A DNA stretch of 64,000 nt from Guyanagaster necrorhizus (Eukaryota > Basidiomycota > Agaricomycetes > Agaricales > Physalacriaceae): positions 62,001-126,000 of the forward strand of contig NW_025064904.1 of the NCBI RefSeq assembly GCF_019112545.1. Reading direction: 5' to 3'. This document shows, in pieces, positions 45,974 through 58,235 of this stretch (position 1 is the first letter of the stretch; the number at the start of each line of letters is the position of its first letter). The notes under the pieces are model-generated. The model did no database searches and was not told where the DNA came from. It saw nothing but the letters and a program-made list of their open reading frames with translations. Position numbers and translations under genes: made by a program.

Positions 45974-48900
45974 CTACAAGATCGCATCACTCGAAAGGGT
46001 GGGTAGGCCGAGGTTGATTTTAGGTGGAAGCGCAAGTCCGGCAATATGACATGCTCTGCTAAGCCGTTCACGAAGACCATCGTACCTACGGCGTTGCTCT
46101 GAAAGACGTACCATATATTAGCATTGCTGAGATCGACGCAAAACACTGGACTTACCCGAACAGGGCCAGAGCGTGGTAAGACTGAAATCAAATACGTTAG
46201 CCCCAGCTCCGAAAGAGACGTTGTAACGCACTAATCAATCGCAGGCAAAAAAGCTTTGCAAACGTCCAGGGCTATTGTCAAGGAATTGTCATATTGCCAT
46301 AAGGTCATAGCACTAATCGCCTACATTAAAACTATGTTCCATGTAGAAGTTAAATAATACGTACGACAACACTTGACTCATGAACCAGAACACAAAGAAT
46401 GGCCTCCGAGCCAAGTGGTTGTTGGCGTTACCGGTGACAGCGTGTAGGCCAAACATGTAACGTTGCGCGACGGTGGACTGGTGTGTCACTAGTACATAGG
46501 GTCGTCAACTCGTTCGGCTAAATGGTGAATGGGACCAAACACTTACGCCACTCTTCAGCCTTCTCGCGATGTATCAACCCATTAACATCCCTAGAAACCC
46601 CATTGAAAATCTCTCAATAATAAGGAAATATATGTCCTTACGTCGAAATGAGCGGAATGAAACGCTGGAATTCGTACGATATACACATTCTAGTACTGTA
46701 AAAAAAAAAGCAGTAGAATTAGCGCCGGCTCTCGAATCTATATAACACAGCACTCACTTGAATATATATTCCCGTGCTTGGAAAATGAATGATCTTTCAA
46801 TAGCACAAGTGTGTCGATTAAGATTGGCCTCGATGGCGTCAGCTTCCAGCCAGGCTTTTACTGTAAACTGAGCCTGTTCAGCTTCTGTCGCCCCGTGATT
46901 ATGCCGCATCCGAACGCATCCATGCCACAGAAGAAACGATCGATCAAATAGTGCCCATATGGTATCCTTGGGGGTGTTATAAGAGAGAGAGGGAGATCGG
47001 GTTATCGATTCACCCGAAAACAACAGGGCGTACTGGAATCAACCGTTAGAAGTATTTACATATAGGAACAGACAGCCGTACGTACATTAGAGGGGTCGCT
47101 GATGAATAAATCAGGTCCCCGGTGGTTATTAGCGTTGGCATATGCGATGTGCCCTGCTGCGAGACTCAATGCACTCCAGCAGAGACGACGACATGATTCC
47201 CTTCTGATATCACCCTCTGACCAATGGGAATTCCAGGCCGGGGTGTGAGCCCACAAGGGTGCGTGTTCTAGAGTTTCAGGATAGTGGACCTCGAGGCTGA
47301 GAGAAGTGCATACACATTCTGTAGGACTACTCGGCGGCGAAGAGGAATGGTGATCATGATGAAGGTATTGAGATTCGGATGCTGATGTATATGGAGTGTG
47401 GTAAGCCTGGCCAGAGAGTTTCTGTGCTACTGACGGGACAGCCCCGGGCGTGAAATGGGAAGTCTGGGGGTCATCCGCGTCTACAAACGTTAAAGAGAGG
47501 CTTCGAATATAAGAGTCGAGTATAACGAGAGATGAGACCGACCGCTCCCTCGTATGTTTGGGATGAGCGCAGACCTCGAATAAAGCGAGGAGCTAAAAAT
47601 GTTTGATCAGCGCCACACGAAATCCAGAATGAGAATGATCACTTGCCCATGCAGCTTGAGCTAAAGTCTCATCTATCCAACCCGAATTGAAGCTGGACTC
47701 AAGCGCACTTTGGGCCTTATCTCTAAGGCGCAGAGCTCGATCCCGACCATCCCTCCCCAAACCAACCTCCGAGCTTTGCCAAAATGTGGATACGGCGAGA
47801 GCTGCAAGAACAAGGCTAGGTTGAAGATTTTGTCGTCGTATGGGATCAAAATAATTGCCAAAAAATGTAGGTAGATGAAAAAACGAAAACCAATAATTGG
47901 ACGAACGGAATAGAAAACGTAAATCGGCAGTGACAGTCTGTGCGGCGAGGTCGCGATCTGAACGAGAGTGTGTCTGCTGGTAATCAGAGGGCGGGGAGAG
48001 GTAAAGGGACAGTAGTGAATCCCACCAAGTCTTCCGCGTAAATTCACTAGAGGGTTGATTAGAAATATTTTGAACTTGTGGGTCTTTGCTACTGCTATAA
48101 CCCTGTTGAAAGAACCCTCGTTGGACGATACTATTCTCAGGTTCGTTGGACTGGGCCATGAAACCGGAGCTATCTATCGTCTAAGAATAGATGAGCAGTT
48201 AGACTTGACCACAGATGGCAATCCAAAGAAGGCAAACCTCTGTCTTGGGAAAGTATACGTCATTAGGAACGATATCCAGAGGACAAGGGTGTACGCTATG
48301 GCAAGCGCATCCATTCATAACAGCCACATAAGGGGGTTGCGGTCGGGACATGTCGCCAAAGCCGCCAGGCGAATTCATGTGGTCGCTAGAAGATGGAGAG
48401 GACAGCGAAGCTGAAAGAGGTAGCCTGGAAAGAGAGGTGCTGCGACTACGAGCGGAGTCGGAAAGATTAGCGGAAGTCGGAGAAGCGCTAGATTTGTGGG
48501 CGATGGAGTCTGTGCGCCGGCGACGACGGTGTGAGGCCCCGCCGTTTTCCCTTTCCAATTCCATTTTGAGCTCTCTAGCCATGCGCTGTCGTGCTCCGGG
48601 AGTCTTGTCAGGCCCGCGCCGTTTTGGCACAGGGTCATAGGTGCACTCGTTGGAGCCATTGGTTCGACGACCACAGTTATGGCATACAGGCTTTGCGCCG
48701 TCACAACGTATTTTCCGTGATCGGCTAAAAGAATTCGATAAGTGTACAGATATTTCAGATAGGGAAAAGAATTACCATTGGATGCATGCGACATAGACCC
48801 TTGCCCGGGGTTTGCCCTGAGTGGTAGGCGGCTGGTCAGGAGCTAGGGAAATGCGCGGTTTTTCACGTCGAGGCTTGCGAGGCTTCAACGGCTCGGCAGT

Positions 48901-49464
48901 GGGAGGGGACACATCAGGAGCCTGGGGGGACCAAGTTTCGGGCGAGTCATAGGCACGGTCGGTAATTGCGGACTCAGGCATAGGCACATAGCCATAGCCG
49001 ATACGTTGGAGATCAGAGACAGAAGTGTCGACGGTGTTAGAGAAATTACCGCGTCGACTCCGGGGCACGGTTGCAGAAGCAGGGACCAAGTTTGGCGGAT
49101 CGTCGATATTGGCCGAGTATTCGGAATGATTGGAAACAGTCGTATAGTATGAGTGGGAACCATCGGCTGAAAGAGAAAAGGACGAGCTCGAGGAGGCAAG
49201 CCTGACATCGGAGGCGACAGGGTACTGACGAGGGCCATTGAGGGACAGCATCTGTCTTGGGCCGTCCAAGTGGTTATCCATATGATGATCACTGTATTCT
49301 TGGACGTGCCGGGAGGCCATGTGCTTCACACGAAAATTGCGCGCATCGGGAGCAGGGGAATGCTCCACGATGTCGGTGTCGGTGTAGTAGTACGAGGACA
49401 TAGGACGGTATGTCGGGACGTCGGGGTCGTCCCGACTTCTGGAAGGCTCCTCTATAGCATACAT
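45974..49464 (-). CDS. Zn(2)Cys(6) fungal transcription factor
   Basis: Nuclear regulator with a long disordered N-terminus. ATG 49464 gives MYAIEEPSRSRDDPDVPTYR. The binuclear zinc cluster spans an intron: CIQ, then CRSRKIRCDGAKPVCHNC and GRRTNGSNEC, matching C-x2-C-x6-C-x6-C-x2-C-x9-C, followed by the basic linker PVPKRRGPDKTPGARQRM. The middle region (DSLLSLYLSP, LRFLFRSSNYWFSFFHLP, PSLVLAALAVSTFWQSSE, RRESCRRLCWSALSLAAGH) has the look of the fungal-specific transcription factor domain. C-terminal exons read QRYMFGLHAVTGNANNHLAR, SLTIALDVCKAFLPAIDYLT, RLSRACHIAGLALPPKINLG. The stop is at 45974-45976. About ten introns. Target genes cannot be read from the sequence; no metabolic cluster is adjacent. 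Confidence 0.87.
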
Positions 49465-51478
49465 AGATAGATGAAGACAATGAAGACGAGCAGGGGAGAG
49501 GAAAATAATCAGTGGGATCTGCAAACCAGAATTAGGTGGCCCGCTTCACATGTTTTTGTATGGCGTTGGTTTGCCTTTGAGGTAGAGTCCGCTTGTTTGT
49601 TCGCCGTCACCACGATCTCTGTTTGCAGCAATTGCAATACGTAATGTCCTAATGTGGAATTATACTAACCGCCGGCCCTCTTTTTCGGCCTTTCCCCTGT
49701 TACCGCGCGGCGCCGTAACATACATCCAGTGCCTGCAGTGCCTAGCCGAGCATACGCATTTGGCGCAATATTTCTTCAGTCTCTTTCTCTGGTTCCTCCG
49801 CTTTGATTTTCGGCCCTTCTTCCGGCGTAGAAATCTCTGCAAAATCTCAGTGGCGCTGAGGACCCCTGCCATCTAGATCTCACGGCACGGCGGCATTCGC
49901 AGGTACCGAAACGCTATCAGATGATGATCTGACTTCGATTTTCCCATCATCCCAGAAGGCTTTAAGCTCGACCAAGGCCGTTGAAATCGTGCGCACCTAC
50001 CAGGTCGGCACACTTTGTCTTTGCGACCGTGTTCTATCGGTCTAGGTCCTTCTTCAAGGGTTTCCAAGTCGATTAGGCACCCTCTATCTTCGTTTTATAG
50101 TTTCCAGCATGCTGTTCAGCCACCATCAGTCTTCCAACCTTGTCGTCTTGCTGCTTTCACAGCTCTTACGGATCTGTGTATCTTTATCCTACTCTTGCTG
50201 TCTTTTCACTTCCATGCTCCACTATTATCTTCCTACAGGCAGCATCAAGCAGGTATACTACATAGACTCGTGGACGTGGTACAGCTGTAAACATCTTTGG
50301 AAAATAGTCTACCCCTTGACTCGGTCTTGAGGTCGGTTAAGCTTCCCTTTCATGTGGACAACACTGCCATCGTGGTCCTGTTCCTTTTTCTAATATCTAT
50401 ATTGATCATCATATCCATTGACACAGAAGCTTCAGTGAGTAAGATGGCTCTGGTTTCTCTATCTCATGGGTCTCGCATGCCTGAACATGTCATCTTTATA
50501 ACTCATTCGTTGCTACGTGGGCTCCCGATCAAAATTTATTGTATCGTAAGGTGGTTCTGGTAGTTATCAACCATGTTCCCATTGACTACTTGGCCGGATG
50601 AATAGATACAGTACAAGGAGGAGTTGCCGGTCTCGGAAAGTCCATTGCAACGGGACCCCGTTCGGACGAAGGCAAAGTCTAGACTTGCGAACAGTGCGAT
50701 TCGCCTTGTGAAACAGCATAATCTTCTTATCAGCACGGCTACTCCGACGCGCGCTGCCCGCAAACATAATGGTATACATTATACTTTAATACTGATTTGT
50801 CTGTCAACATTTTCGACACCTGTTCGCGGTCAACCGCTTTAGGAAAACGAGCGGGGCGGTTTAACGTCCTAAGAATCTGACTTTGCGAAAAAGTAGCCCG
50901 GGAACTCAACCCACGGTTTACTTCCATCTCTGATCATGCGTCTTGCATTTGCGGTCAAGTCGATCCTACCAGCCGGGTTGGAAAACAATCAAGGATGGTC
51001 GAGTGACCTTGGGGAGCATTCTGTGCCATCGGACCGGACATCCGTTGTTGGACCGATTTATCAACCGGTCTTTTACTGGCTCCAGCTGACGCCTCTTTCA
51101 ACCGGTACCGCCACAAAGTAAAGTCGTCCTCGTACCAGGGTTGTTGTATTCGGTTTCTCCCGCCTATCGTGCAAGGTGAGATTGAGAATCGTAGGTGCCT
51201 TGGCAACCAGTTGAAAACCTAGTCTATTCCGGCGAGTTACAGTGTCTAAATCCGGTTCGTCTGCCTTCGTCATGTTTCAACTGTTCTATTCAGGGTTGCG
51301 GACCTGCCACTCTACATTACGAATATGAATGTTTATAACTCGAATCGCTCACTTTTTTGTCCAGGTTACATCGACCTCCTTCGAACCTGATCAGATACCA
51401 TTCACCCTGATCAGGTATATTTTCACATCAATCTACTGCCCATCTTCGCTTGGTCACCAGGCTTGTTCGTACAGCAGC
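49465..51478. other. Long intergenic region with weak coding-like signal
   Basis: Mostly unassigned. On the minus strand between about 50070 and 49700 several short frames look protein-like (LIDLETLEEGPRPIEHGRKD; ALVELKAFWDDGKIEV; STPEEGPKIKAEEPEKETEE), which may be exons of a small acidic protein, but no start or consistent splicing could be established. Nothing is recognised in 50100-51478. Confidence 0.3.
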
Positions 51479-52009
51479 ATGTCTACTACATTTATCCCTT
51501 CTGAATCCCTTACCTATGTCCAGAGGCGCCTCAATCTCCACGTGAATGGGAAACTTGCTCTTTGGAATCTTTGTGTAAACATTACCTTCTGTGGCTGTTC
51601 GGCGCTTCTGTTGTACTCTCTGGCAGGGTTTGACGGCGGAACTGTTCTCGAGGGCGGAAGTGTCGACGGCAGAAACGTCTTCGGACCTGTTGTCAAGAGC
51701 GCAGATTCTCCCCGTACTATTTCCAAAACTGCGCAAGCCCAGAACATTTACACTGATGTCGGCTCCGCGATGGAAGGGATTCCTACGTTCACACCGACTG
51801 CACCCGTGCCCGAAGCTGTACCCATCATTTCCCTTCCCACGATTATTGGTCACTCTCATACTCATGCCTCTCAAGGTTCTCATTCATTGCACGACTTCTA
51901 CGACCATATACATCTCCTTGATATGGATTTCCCCTTCAGTACAAATAGCTTGCCGGACGGAGATGCATTGTTGGCTCCGACGAGTACCATGAGCATGTCA
52001 GAAGTTTGA
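51479..52009 (+). CDS. Hypothetical protein with one membrane segment
   Basis: Uninterrupted frame of 176 residues from ATG 51479 (MSTTFIPSESLTYVQRRLNL); the frame is open further upstream without another ATG in good context. A hydrophobic stretch near residues 24-44 (LWNLCVNITFCGCSALLLYS) could be a single membrane span. The rest is Ser/Thr/Pro-rich, with a His-rich patch (GHSHTHASQGSHSLHDFYDH) and an acidic C-terminus. No family is recognised. Codon usage appears ordinary. It may be a small membrane protein or a chance open frame; the antisense frame is also open for 151 codons, which lowers confidence. Confidence 0.4.
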   Translation: MSTTFIPSESLTYVQRRLNLHVNGKLALWNLCVNITFCGCSALLLYSLAGFDGGTVLEGGSVDGRNVFGPVVKSADSPRTISKTAQAQNIYTDVGSAMEGIPTFTPTAPVPEAVPIISLPTIIGHSHTHASQGSHSLHDFYDHIHLLDMDFPFSTNSLPDGDALLAPTSTMSMSEV

Positions 52010-52887
52010 TGTTACCCGCGAACAAGTTCAACTCCGCGAATTCGGTGGAGAGGAATTGGAATTGTTTGGATATTTATAATGTATACTTTTTCACTCTGTA
52101 ATGACATACAGATTCTGTTTCTACGCAGGTTGGCTTCTGCTTTTAATAGCACAACTGGAACTGTTGTTGCCCAAAACTCCGTGTTCTTCCTCTGCGTCAT
52201 ACTTCTTTTACATTGCACCCGCCCTCGCGGTTCGGAAAGACTCATAGCACCGGTACATAATTACGGTTTATAATAAAGAATACACTAGGTATATCCTGTA
52301 GGTTGTAGACTGAAATGCGTATGACATAGCAACGTTACCATTATCGTTATTTACATCTGAGTGATGATTTGCGCTATGTGATCGGTGAGTGGTACCGTCA
52401 ACGACGGTGTGTCGGGTACATTGGTGTCTGATCGACATTGATCCCGGTAGCTTTCATTTAGCGATGAGGGCAATATAAAATGATTACCTATGAGTAGTAC
52501 TGATAGATGTGTTAATCAAATACTCTGTCCACCGGCGGTCACTACTAAAGAAACGTCGTAAAGAATTGCTGTAGTGACTGATGCTACCATTGCTGGGTCG
52601 ATGCCTAGGTAACATTCTCAGGTAGCTGTGCTTGAACAATTATCCGCTCATCTATCAAATTCTTCCTGACTTTCTCATGCTAGCTACATCTCATTATTGC
52701 TCCCAGATTTTAATGATCGACGCGCCTGATCGCGCGCTGCGAACTGAATCCTCACTATGAGTCATGGGGTAAATTTGAAACATCACGTGCGAACATCCAC
52801 GTGCGTCACATTTGCCCGATGGGCCGGTCAGTTTTAACTTGGCTTCCTTCGACAACGAACGCGTATTTTCTTACTTTCAGTTAGGCC
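52010..52887. other. Intergenic, no gene seen
   Basis: Upstream region of the SNIP1-like gene. No coding frame, repeat or RNA gene was recognised. Confidence 0.55.
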
Positions 52888-53935
52888 ATGTCTTCCTCAT
52901 CAAATCGTAGGAGAGATGATTATTCCTATGACCAGGATCGTAGTAGACGACGGGACCGTGATGGCTACTCTGAAAGGCGGAATCGTGATGATGATGAGCG
53001 ACGTCCAAGGGAAAGTCAGGATAGGAAGCCAAGAGATGTTGACAGGAAATATGGCCGGGACAGGGAAAGAGACAGGGATCATGCGTACGGATATCGTGAA
53101 CGCGACCGTGAACTAGAACGTAAACGGGATCGTGAACGCTACGACCAGGATTCCAGACGTTCAGCCTCCCCTCGACGTCAGCGATCCAGCTCAAGATCCA
53201 GGTCTGCATCTCCGCCTAAAGCCAAGCCGAATTTCGGAGCATCCGGGCTTTTGGCAGCTGAAACCAACACGGTCAAAAGTATTGATGGAAAAAACTCCAC
53301 GGTGTTGAAGTACAATGAACCCCCTGAGGCCCGTAAACCCGTTTTGGGTTGGCGCCTTTATGTTTTCAAAGGAAGTGAACAAGTCGGTGAGTGATGCAGC
53401 TAGTCTGCTTTTGATTCCAACCTGAATTTCCCCCTGTCCGCAGAGTTGCTGCACATACAGCGTCAGAGCGCGTATCTTTTTGGTCGAGACCGGTTAGTGG
53501 CGGATATCCCCATTGATCATCCCTCGTGTTCGAAACAGCATGCAGTCATTCAATGTTAGTCTCTGTTATCACCATTGTCCGTATTGTCCGCCGCGTTTGA
53601 ACTCATGCGGATGCCAGATCGATACATACAAGAAAAGAATGAGTTTGGAGACGTGAAAGGCTCGATTAAGTATGTCGGCAATAGGAAATGTGGTTCTCGT
53701 TGTATTCACCCCCCCTCCTTAGGCCGTTTATAATAGACCTGGAATCTACGAATGGTACACACGTTAATGACGAGGTCGTGCCCCCATCACGCTATTACGA
53801 GCTTCGTGCATCTGATGGTAGGTCCGTTTCACTGAATTTGGGGGTCTACTACTAACCTTGGGCACGATTGTAGTTATTAAATTCGGTTTGTCGACAAAAG
53901 AATATGTGCTGCTCCATGATGAAGTATCTTCATAA
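52888..53935 (+). CDS. SNIP1/Pml1-like FHA protein of the spliceosomal RES complex
   Basis: FHA-domain protein of the retention-and-splicing (RES) complex. ATG 52888 gives MSSSSNRRRDDYSYDQDRSR. The first about 110 residues are an Arg/Asp/Glu/Ser-rich RD/RS region (RERDRELERKRDRERYD, SRSRSASPPKAKP). The FHA core follows: YLFGRDRLVADIPIDHPSCS, KQHAVIQYRYIQEKN, IKPFIIDLESTNGTHVND, PSRYYELRASDVIKFGLSTK, EYVLLHDEVSS. The phosphopeptide-binding Arg (FGRDR), Ser (PSCSKQH) and the NGT turn are present. Introns start at 53387, then near 53556, 53661, 53820. The stop is at 53933-53935. The FHA half matches human SNIP1 very closely in pattern, so the assignment is strong. Confidence 0.9.
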
Positions 53936-54540
53936 AGATAGCTTTCGGCATCAAATTCCTCCTTCCGATGTCAAGGATATTCAGCTTATATACTCTGGAC
54001 CATGGGGAATGATAACAAAGTCATATGGCGCGATGGCCATGGCTAATCTGGATGGTCCGTGCCCTAGTTGAATGCCTACCATTGTTCGACTTTCTTAGAT
54101 ATTCTTTTGTCCCATTATCTAATCGGGGTTGTAAAACGTAAGAAAGCCGATCTTCATTTGATCTTCATAAACTTTGTATTCCTCTTCTACGGCGAGAAAA
54201 AATGTTGTTGTACAAGTCCCGGATGACTTTGAGTCCAAGAAGGTCGATATAAAATTCCTCTAGGATGATATCCTACAAAAATTCTTGTTGATCGAGTCGC
54301 TTGCGAAACCGCGGTAGTCATGGCCCTTGTCCCTTCCTTTGTTCTCGTTTTCCTTTTCCGGATTTGAAATGTCAACTCTCGGTCAAAAATCATAATCCGT
54401 TAACTTAACAAAGGCTGCAACTAGTGGGCACAGCACAATGCAATGGCCAGAAGAAAGGAACGGTCCAAATATAAAATAAGGTCGTTACCCTTATCCTTCT
54501 CTCTCTACTTCCCCTCCCCCAACATTTTTCATCCTCAACG
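53936..54540. other. Intergenic, TATA-like sequence
   Basis: No supported gene. An AATATAAAATA sequence at about 54467-54477, some 70 nt before ATG 54541, is a candidate TATA box for the next gene; a pyrimidine-rich leader follows. Confidence 0.5.
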
Positions 54541-55931
54541 ATGTCTTCCTCCCCCTCTCGTGCGTCGTTCGACGACTACTACCAGCAAATCTTCGATGAG
54601 CTGGACGACGACGACTACACCCCCAGCCCCGCCTTGTCGGGCACCGTAAATTTGTTCTCTCGCTCACCATCGTCTGCAGCGCAGACTATAGTTGCAGAGG
54701 ACGATGAAAACGCATTCAAGAACGTCGAAACCGACTCCATTTTGTCAGACGACGACCCACCCTACCACGATATTGACTTCAACGAGCAACCCAGCATCGA
54801 TTTCCATAGTGCCTTGCTTCGTTTCGGCGAAACCTGCCAAGACCTTTTCGTCCCCAGCAGCATCCTTACCAACATGCCAGTCAGTCCTACGCAAGGATTC
54901 GACGTAGATCCGTAAGTACCATTGTATATTCCAGCGGCTCCGCTAATTACCTTCATGATTTTAGGTCCAACCTACAGTCCGATCTTACGATCATTCCCCC
55001 TCCCCAGTCTTCCAGGCCCACCCCTGTCTTTAATCTGGACATCTTTAAGTCTGCAAGGACCGCGGAGACCCCATTGAAGCTCGCATCAGAGACGACAGAG
55101 ATGGCCTTGCCCGGGCCGACCACAGAGTCCCACCTCGACCGGCCGATCATCCCCCTTCGTACCGGCACTCGCGCTTCCCGCTCTCGAAAGCTATCCGTCA
55201 TCATCGCTCCCTCCGACAACGAGGACAGTGACATAGAGCCTGACGACGATGATTACTGCCCCCCTCCCCCTCTCAATCCCAAAAAACGCACACGATCCTC
55301 TCAATCTATCGCACGGGCTCCGAAAAAGGCCAAGGTCGTCGCAAAGGGGGGAACCACCACGTCCCTGAGCAAGCCCAAAGTCACTGCAAAAAAGGTGTCC
55401 ACCGGTTCCCCGGACAAGCCCAAGGTCGCCAGGAAACAACGTCTTCCTCCAGCTTCGCGCAACGTCCAAGTGGTCGGCATTAATCTTTTGGAACTTTTAG
55501 AGACGATGGAGTGGAAGTGTAAGGCCTGCAAATGGGAACAGGAGAATCATCGAAAACCCGATTTTATTCGACACCTCCTCACCCATCAGCGGCCAGACAA
55601 GGATGACCAGTCGCAGGGTTGGTGGTGCAAAGGGTTGAAGATCCTTGATCGCGAGGCGTATAACAGGCTGGCTATTCGCGATGGTAGGCAGACGATCTCT
55701 GAGGACGCAGGGGAGATCGTGTTCCTGTTCGAACGGAGAGTAGGGGGATGCGGGAGGAACTTCAGTCGACGTGACGCCCTGAAGAGACATATTGACAACC
55801 CCAACACGCCCTGCTGTGGATATGCTCTCGAGCCATTCCAAGAATTCGACCGTAAGTGATCTCCTTCGAGGTTTGGGATTGTCCATTAATAGCATTTTGC
55901 AGATGACACTGAAAAAATTATCACACTCTAA
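54541..55931 (+). CDS. C2H2-like zinc-finger nuclear protein
   Basis: ATG 54541 (MSSSPSRASFDDYYQQIFDE). The first half is acidic and Ser/Pro-rich (DELDDDDYTPSP; SDNEDSDIEPDDDDYCPPPP), as in activation domains, followed by a basic hinge (NPKKRTRSSQSIARAPKKAK; KPKVTAKKVST). The C-terminal part has two zinc-finger-like units: EWKCKACKWEQENHRKPDFI then RHLLTHQRPD, and GGCGRNFSRRDALKRHIDNP with a following CCGYA. Both keep Cys and His pairs but with non-standard spacing. Introns are 54912-54964 and 55852-55902; the end is HDTEKIITL. This layout is common in Agaricomycete-specific transcription regulators. DNA binding is likely, targets unknown. Confidence 0.75.
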
Positions 55932-56978
55932 AAGATTTGCTGTTGGACAACCATTTGCAGATACCATGCTCACCGTGTACTTTTCTATTTCCATTTCTTA
56001 TTCTTTTAATCAAACTATCCACGACAGAACAGGAACCAGGCAAACACATACCTCTATCTTATTGTATTAGCATATTCTTCTGTAGCGTTATCTTCTTTCA
56101 AAAGTTTCACAATGTTCCACGTACCTTCTGCATTGGACAGTACAACCCCTTGATCAAGTGTTATTCCAGGCAGATAAAATGTGAATTGGGGTAACATTGG
56201 CTTAACAACCTATGTTTTCTTCTTCTTTTTACTTTTGTCCTGGTGGACCCGTGATCGTATACGTTTACCATTCTGCACAGAAGGGCCCCACCTGTCGGCA
56301 TGGTTATTGCTACAGTTCGTCAGTTTAAAAAAATCTAGCACGTACCCCCGAACTATCTTCTTCGGTGGCGGTTCATGCACAAATTCTTCAAAAGGAAATC
56401 CCCTTCTATACTTGCTCATGCACCAGAGCATATATCTAATGCCAATGGTTAGCAAGTGAACCAGGAATCCGCAAGCAGCCATACCGACGATCCCGAATAC
56501 CCAAGCCAGCCTCTTTCAAATGGACACCTTTCTTTGTCCAGAATTCTTCCCAGCTTTCTACAGAGTATTTTGTTTCCATGGAGCGTCCAATGCTCTTGAG
56601 GAATTCTTCAGGCGTATTGACCGACCCTATGTGTTGATCACTGTAACAAATATTTCCAGTATCCTGGGTGGAACGTACCTCGAGGAGGAGGTACCGCCGC
56701 CATCACAATAGACCTGACTAGAACAGGTGTCCATGATCTACTTGCGCTAGAAAATATGGCACTACAGCGACTGACTAGCATCGGTCGGAAGGAAGGGCAA
56801 AAATGTCATGTGATCTAGACGCGTCCATTTTTGCTCATGCAAAGTGACAGTCGGTAACGATACATTGGTGAGTATTGCGATGATCTACATCTAAATGCTC
56901 CTCCATACAAGACAATTTACCAGTAAATTAACTTGTAGATAATGAGGTAAAATTTTCAGCGGCAATGGTCCTAACACT
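55932..56978. other. Intergenic, no gene seen
   Basis: About 1 kb, AT-rich, between the zinc-finger gene and the 3' end of the BTB gene. Short open frames on both strands have no domain or signal peptide. Confidence 0.5.
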
Positions 56979-58105
56979 TCAGGCAATGGTGTTATCCAAC
57001 TCTGCCTTGATCAACTCATCCCACGGTGGAAGTCCAAGTACCAAGGGCATACTACTCCACGCCTCTTGTCGGAAGGCCTCAGCATCATTCTGGAATGTCT
57101 GCCTACACTTCGAACAAAAGCTTACAGAATCGTCGTTCACCTCCCTGATGATCTGCAGGACGTAGTGCAACAAGGCTGTCCTCATCATCCATGAATGGGA
57201 CAGACGAGAGGTCAACCTCGCGAAATTGCGCTCGCAATTTTTACTCAGACATCCTGTAGAGGGTACACGCTGCCCGCAAACACGGCGAATAAAATCTAGA
57301 GTAAGCTCGATACGCCATTGGAGTAAGAGCGTATAGTTGCTCATGTCACCGGGGGAAAGTGAAGACGAGGGTCGCGAAGGGTGATCGACTAATAGTTTAG
57401 GGTGGTCTGCTCGAAGAATGTCTTCAAACCGGTAGAGGGAAAGAAAGTAGAGGGCGGAGGGTACGGCAAGCCGGACGTTCGTTTCTCGAGCGAGATTGAG
57501 AACGTGCAGAGGGTGAACGTACGGGTAGGTCATTTTATCAATGGACGACGTGTTGATAGCAATCTCTACCATCTCATCATGGCCTTTGAGGGTATATGCC
57601 CACGTCCGACTGAGGTATAGAATACAGGCAGTGCGAAGATGGTTGATGAAGTACTTGGTCGAGAGACGAAGCAATCCCGCCAGATAGAAGAAATCATTGA
57701 TGTTTTGGGTGTCAAACAACCTGTTGAATGTTATAGTTGTAGTTGGGAGGAGGAAATAAAAGATAATACGAAGGATTCAACTTACGGGCCGTCGTACAGT
57801 GCCTTGACGAGGTCGGAGAGTTCCAAGGGCGGGTCGTGCATGGTGACAACCTGACAACCATCAACCATGTCATCTGCAGCCTCAGGCTGAAGCTCTGGCT
57901 GGGGCATCTCAAACATGGATTGAAATATTTCCGAATGCCTAGCGAGGACACCCCGATGAAGCTTGAACGCCGTGGGCTTTTCTTGCGTGACAAGAATGAT
58001 ATTACCGTCATCGAACCAAGGCTGAAACGCGCTAGCAGTAAGTATTTTGCTGCGGGAAAGTGAAGAACGTACTTCGCCGCGATTCTCGATAGATGGGATA
58101 GTCAT
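56979..58105 (-). CDS. BTB/POZ-domain protein (Agaricomycete family)
   Basis: ATG 58105 starts MTIPSIENRGEV. After an intron near 58030-58075 the BTB fold follows: PWFDDGNIILVTQEKPTAFK, LHRGVLARHSEIFQSMFEMP and DMVDGCQVVTMHDPPLELSD, then LVKALYDGP. A second intron (about 57720-57790) leads to LFDTQNINDFFYLAGLLRLS, TKYFINHLRTACILYLSRTW and VHPLHVLNLARETNVRLAVP. A C-terminal half conserved in mushroom BTB proteins has Cys pairs (SFCSKCRQTFQNDAEAFRQE), ending LIKAELDNTIA. In other families BTB proteins serve as Cullin-3 adaptors, but a Cul3 role here is inference. A decayed paralog is at 19596-20649. It is divergent from MON1, 130 bp apart. Confidence 0.85.
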
Positions 58106-58116
58106 GGTGTGATGTG

Positions 58117-58158
58117 GTGTTAGTGTTGGTGTTGGTGTTGGTGTTGGTGTTGGTGTTG
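58117..58158. repeat. GTGTTG hexanucleotide repeat in a divergent promoter
   Basis: One GTGTTA and six perfect GTGTTG units, followed by an imperfect GTGGTG. The repeat occupies a third of the 130 bp between the ATGs of the BTB gene (58105) and MON1 (58236). Confidence 0.9.
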
Positions 58159-58235
58159 GTGGTGATGGTAAGAGGCAAATTCAACTGTCCGAAAAGGATC
58201 ATTGTCAGGCGAACTGACAGTTGCTGCCAACGCCC

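Noticed and set aside
51428..51883. Minus-strand open frame of 151 codons antisense to the hypothetical protein at 51479-52009
   Set aside because: No start context, domain or membrane segment; the plus-strand frame has a better start, though neither is firm.
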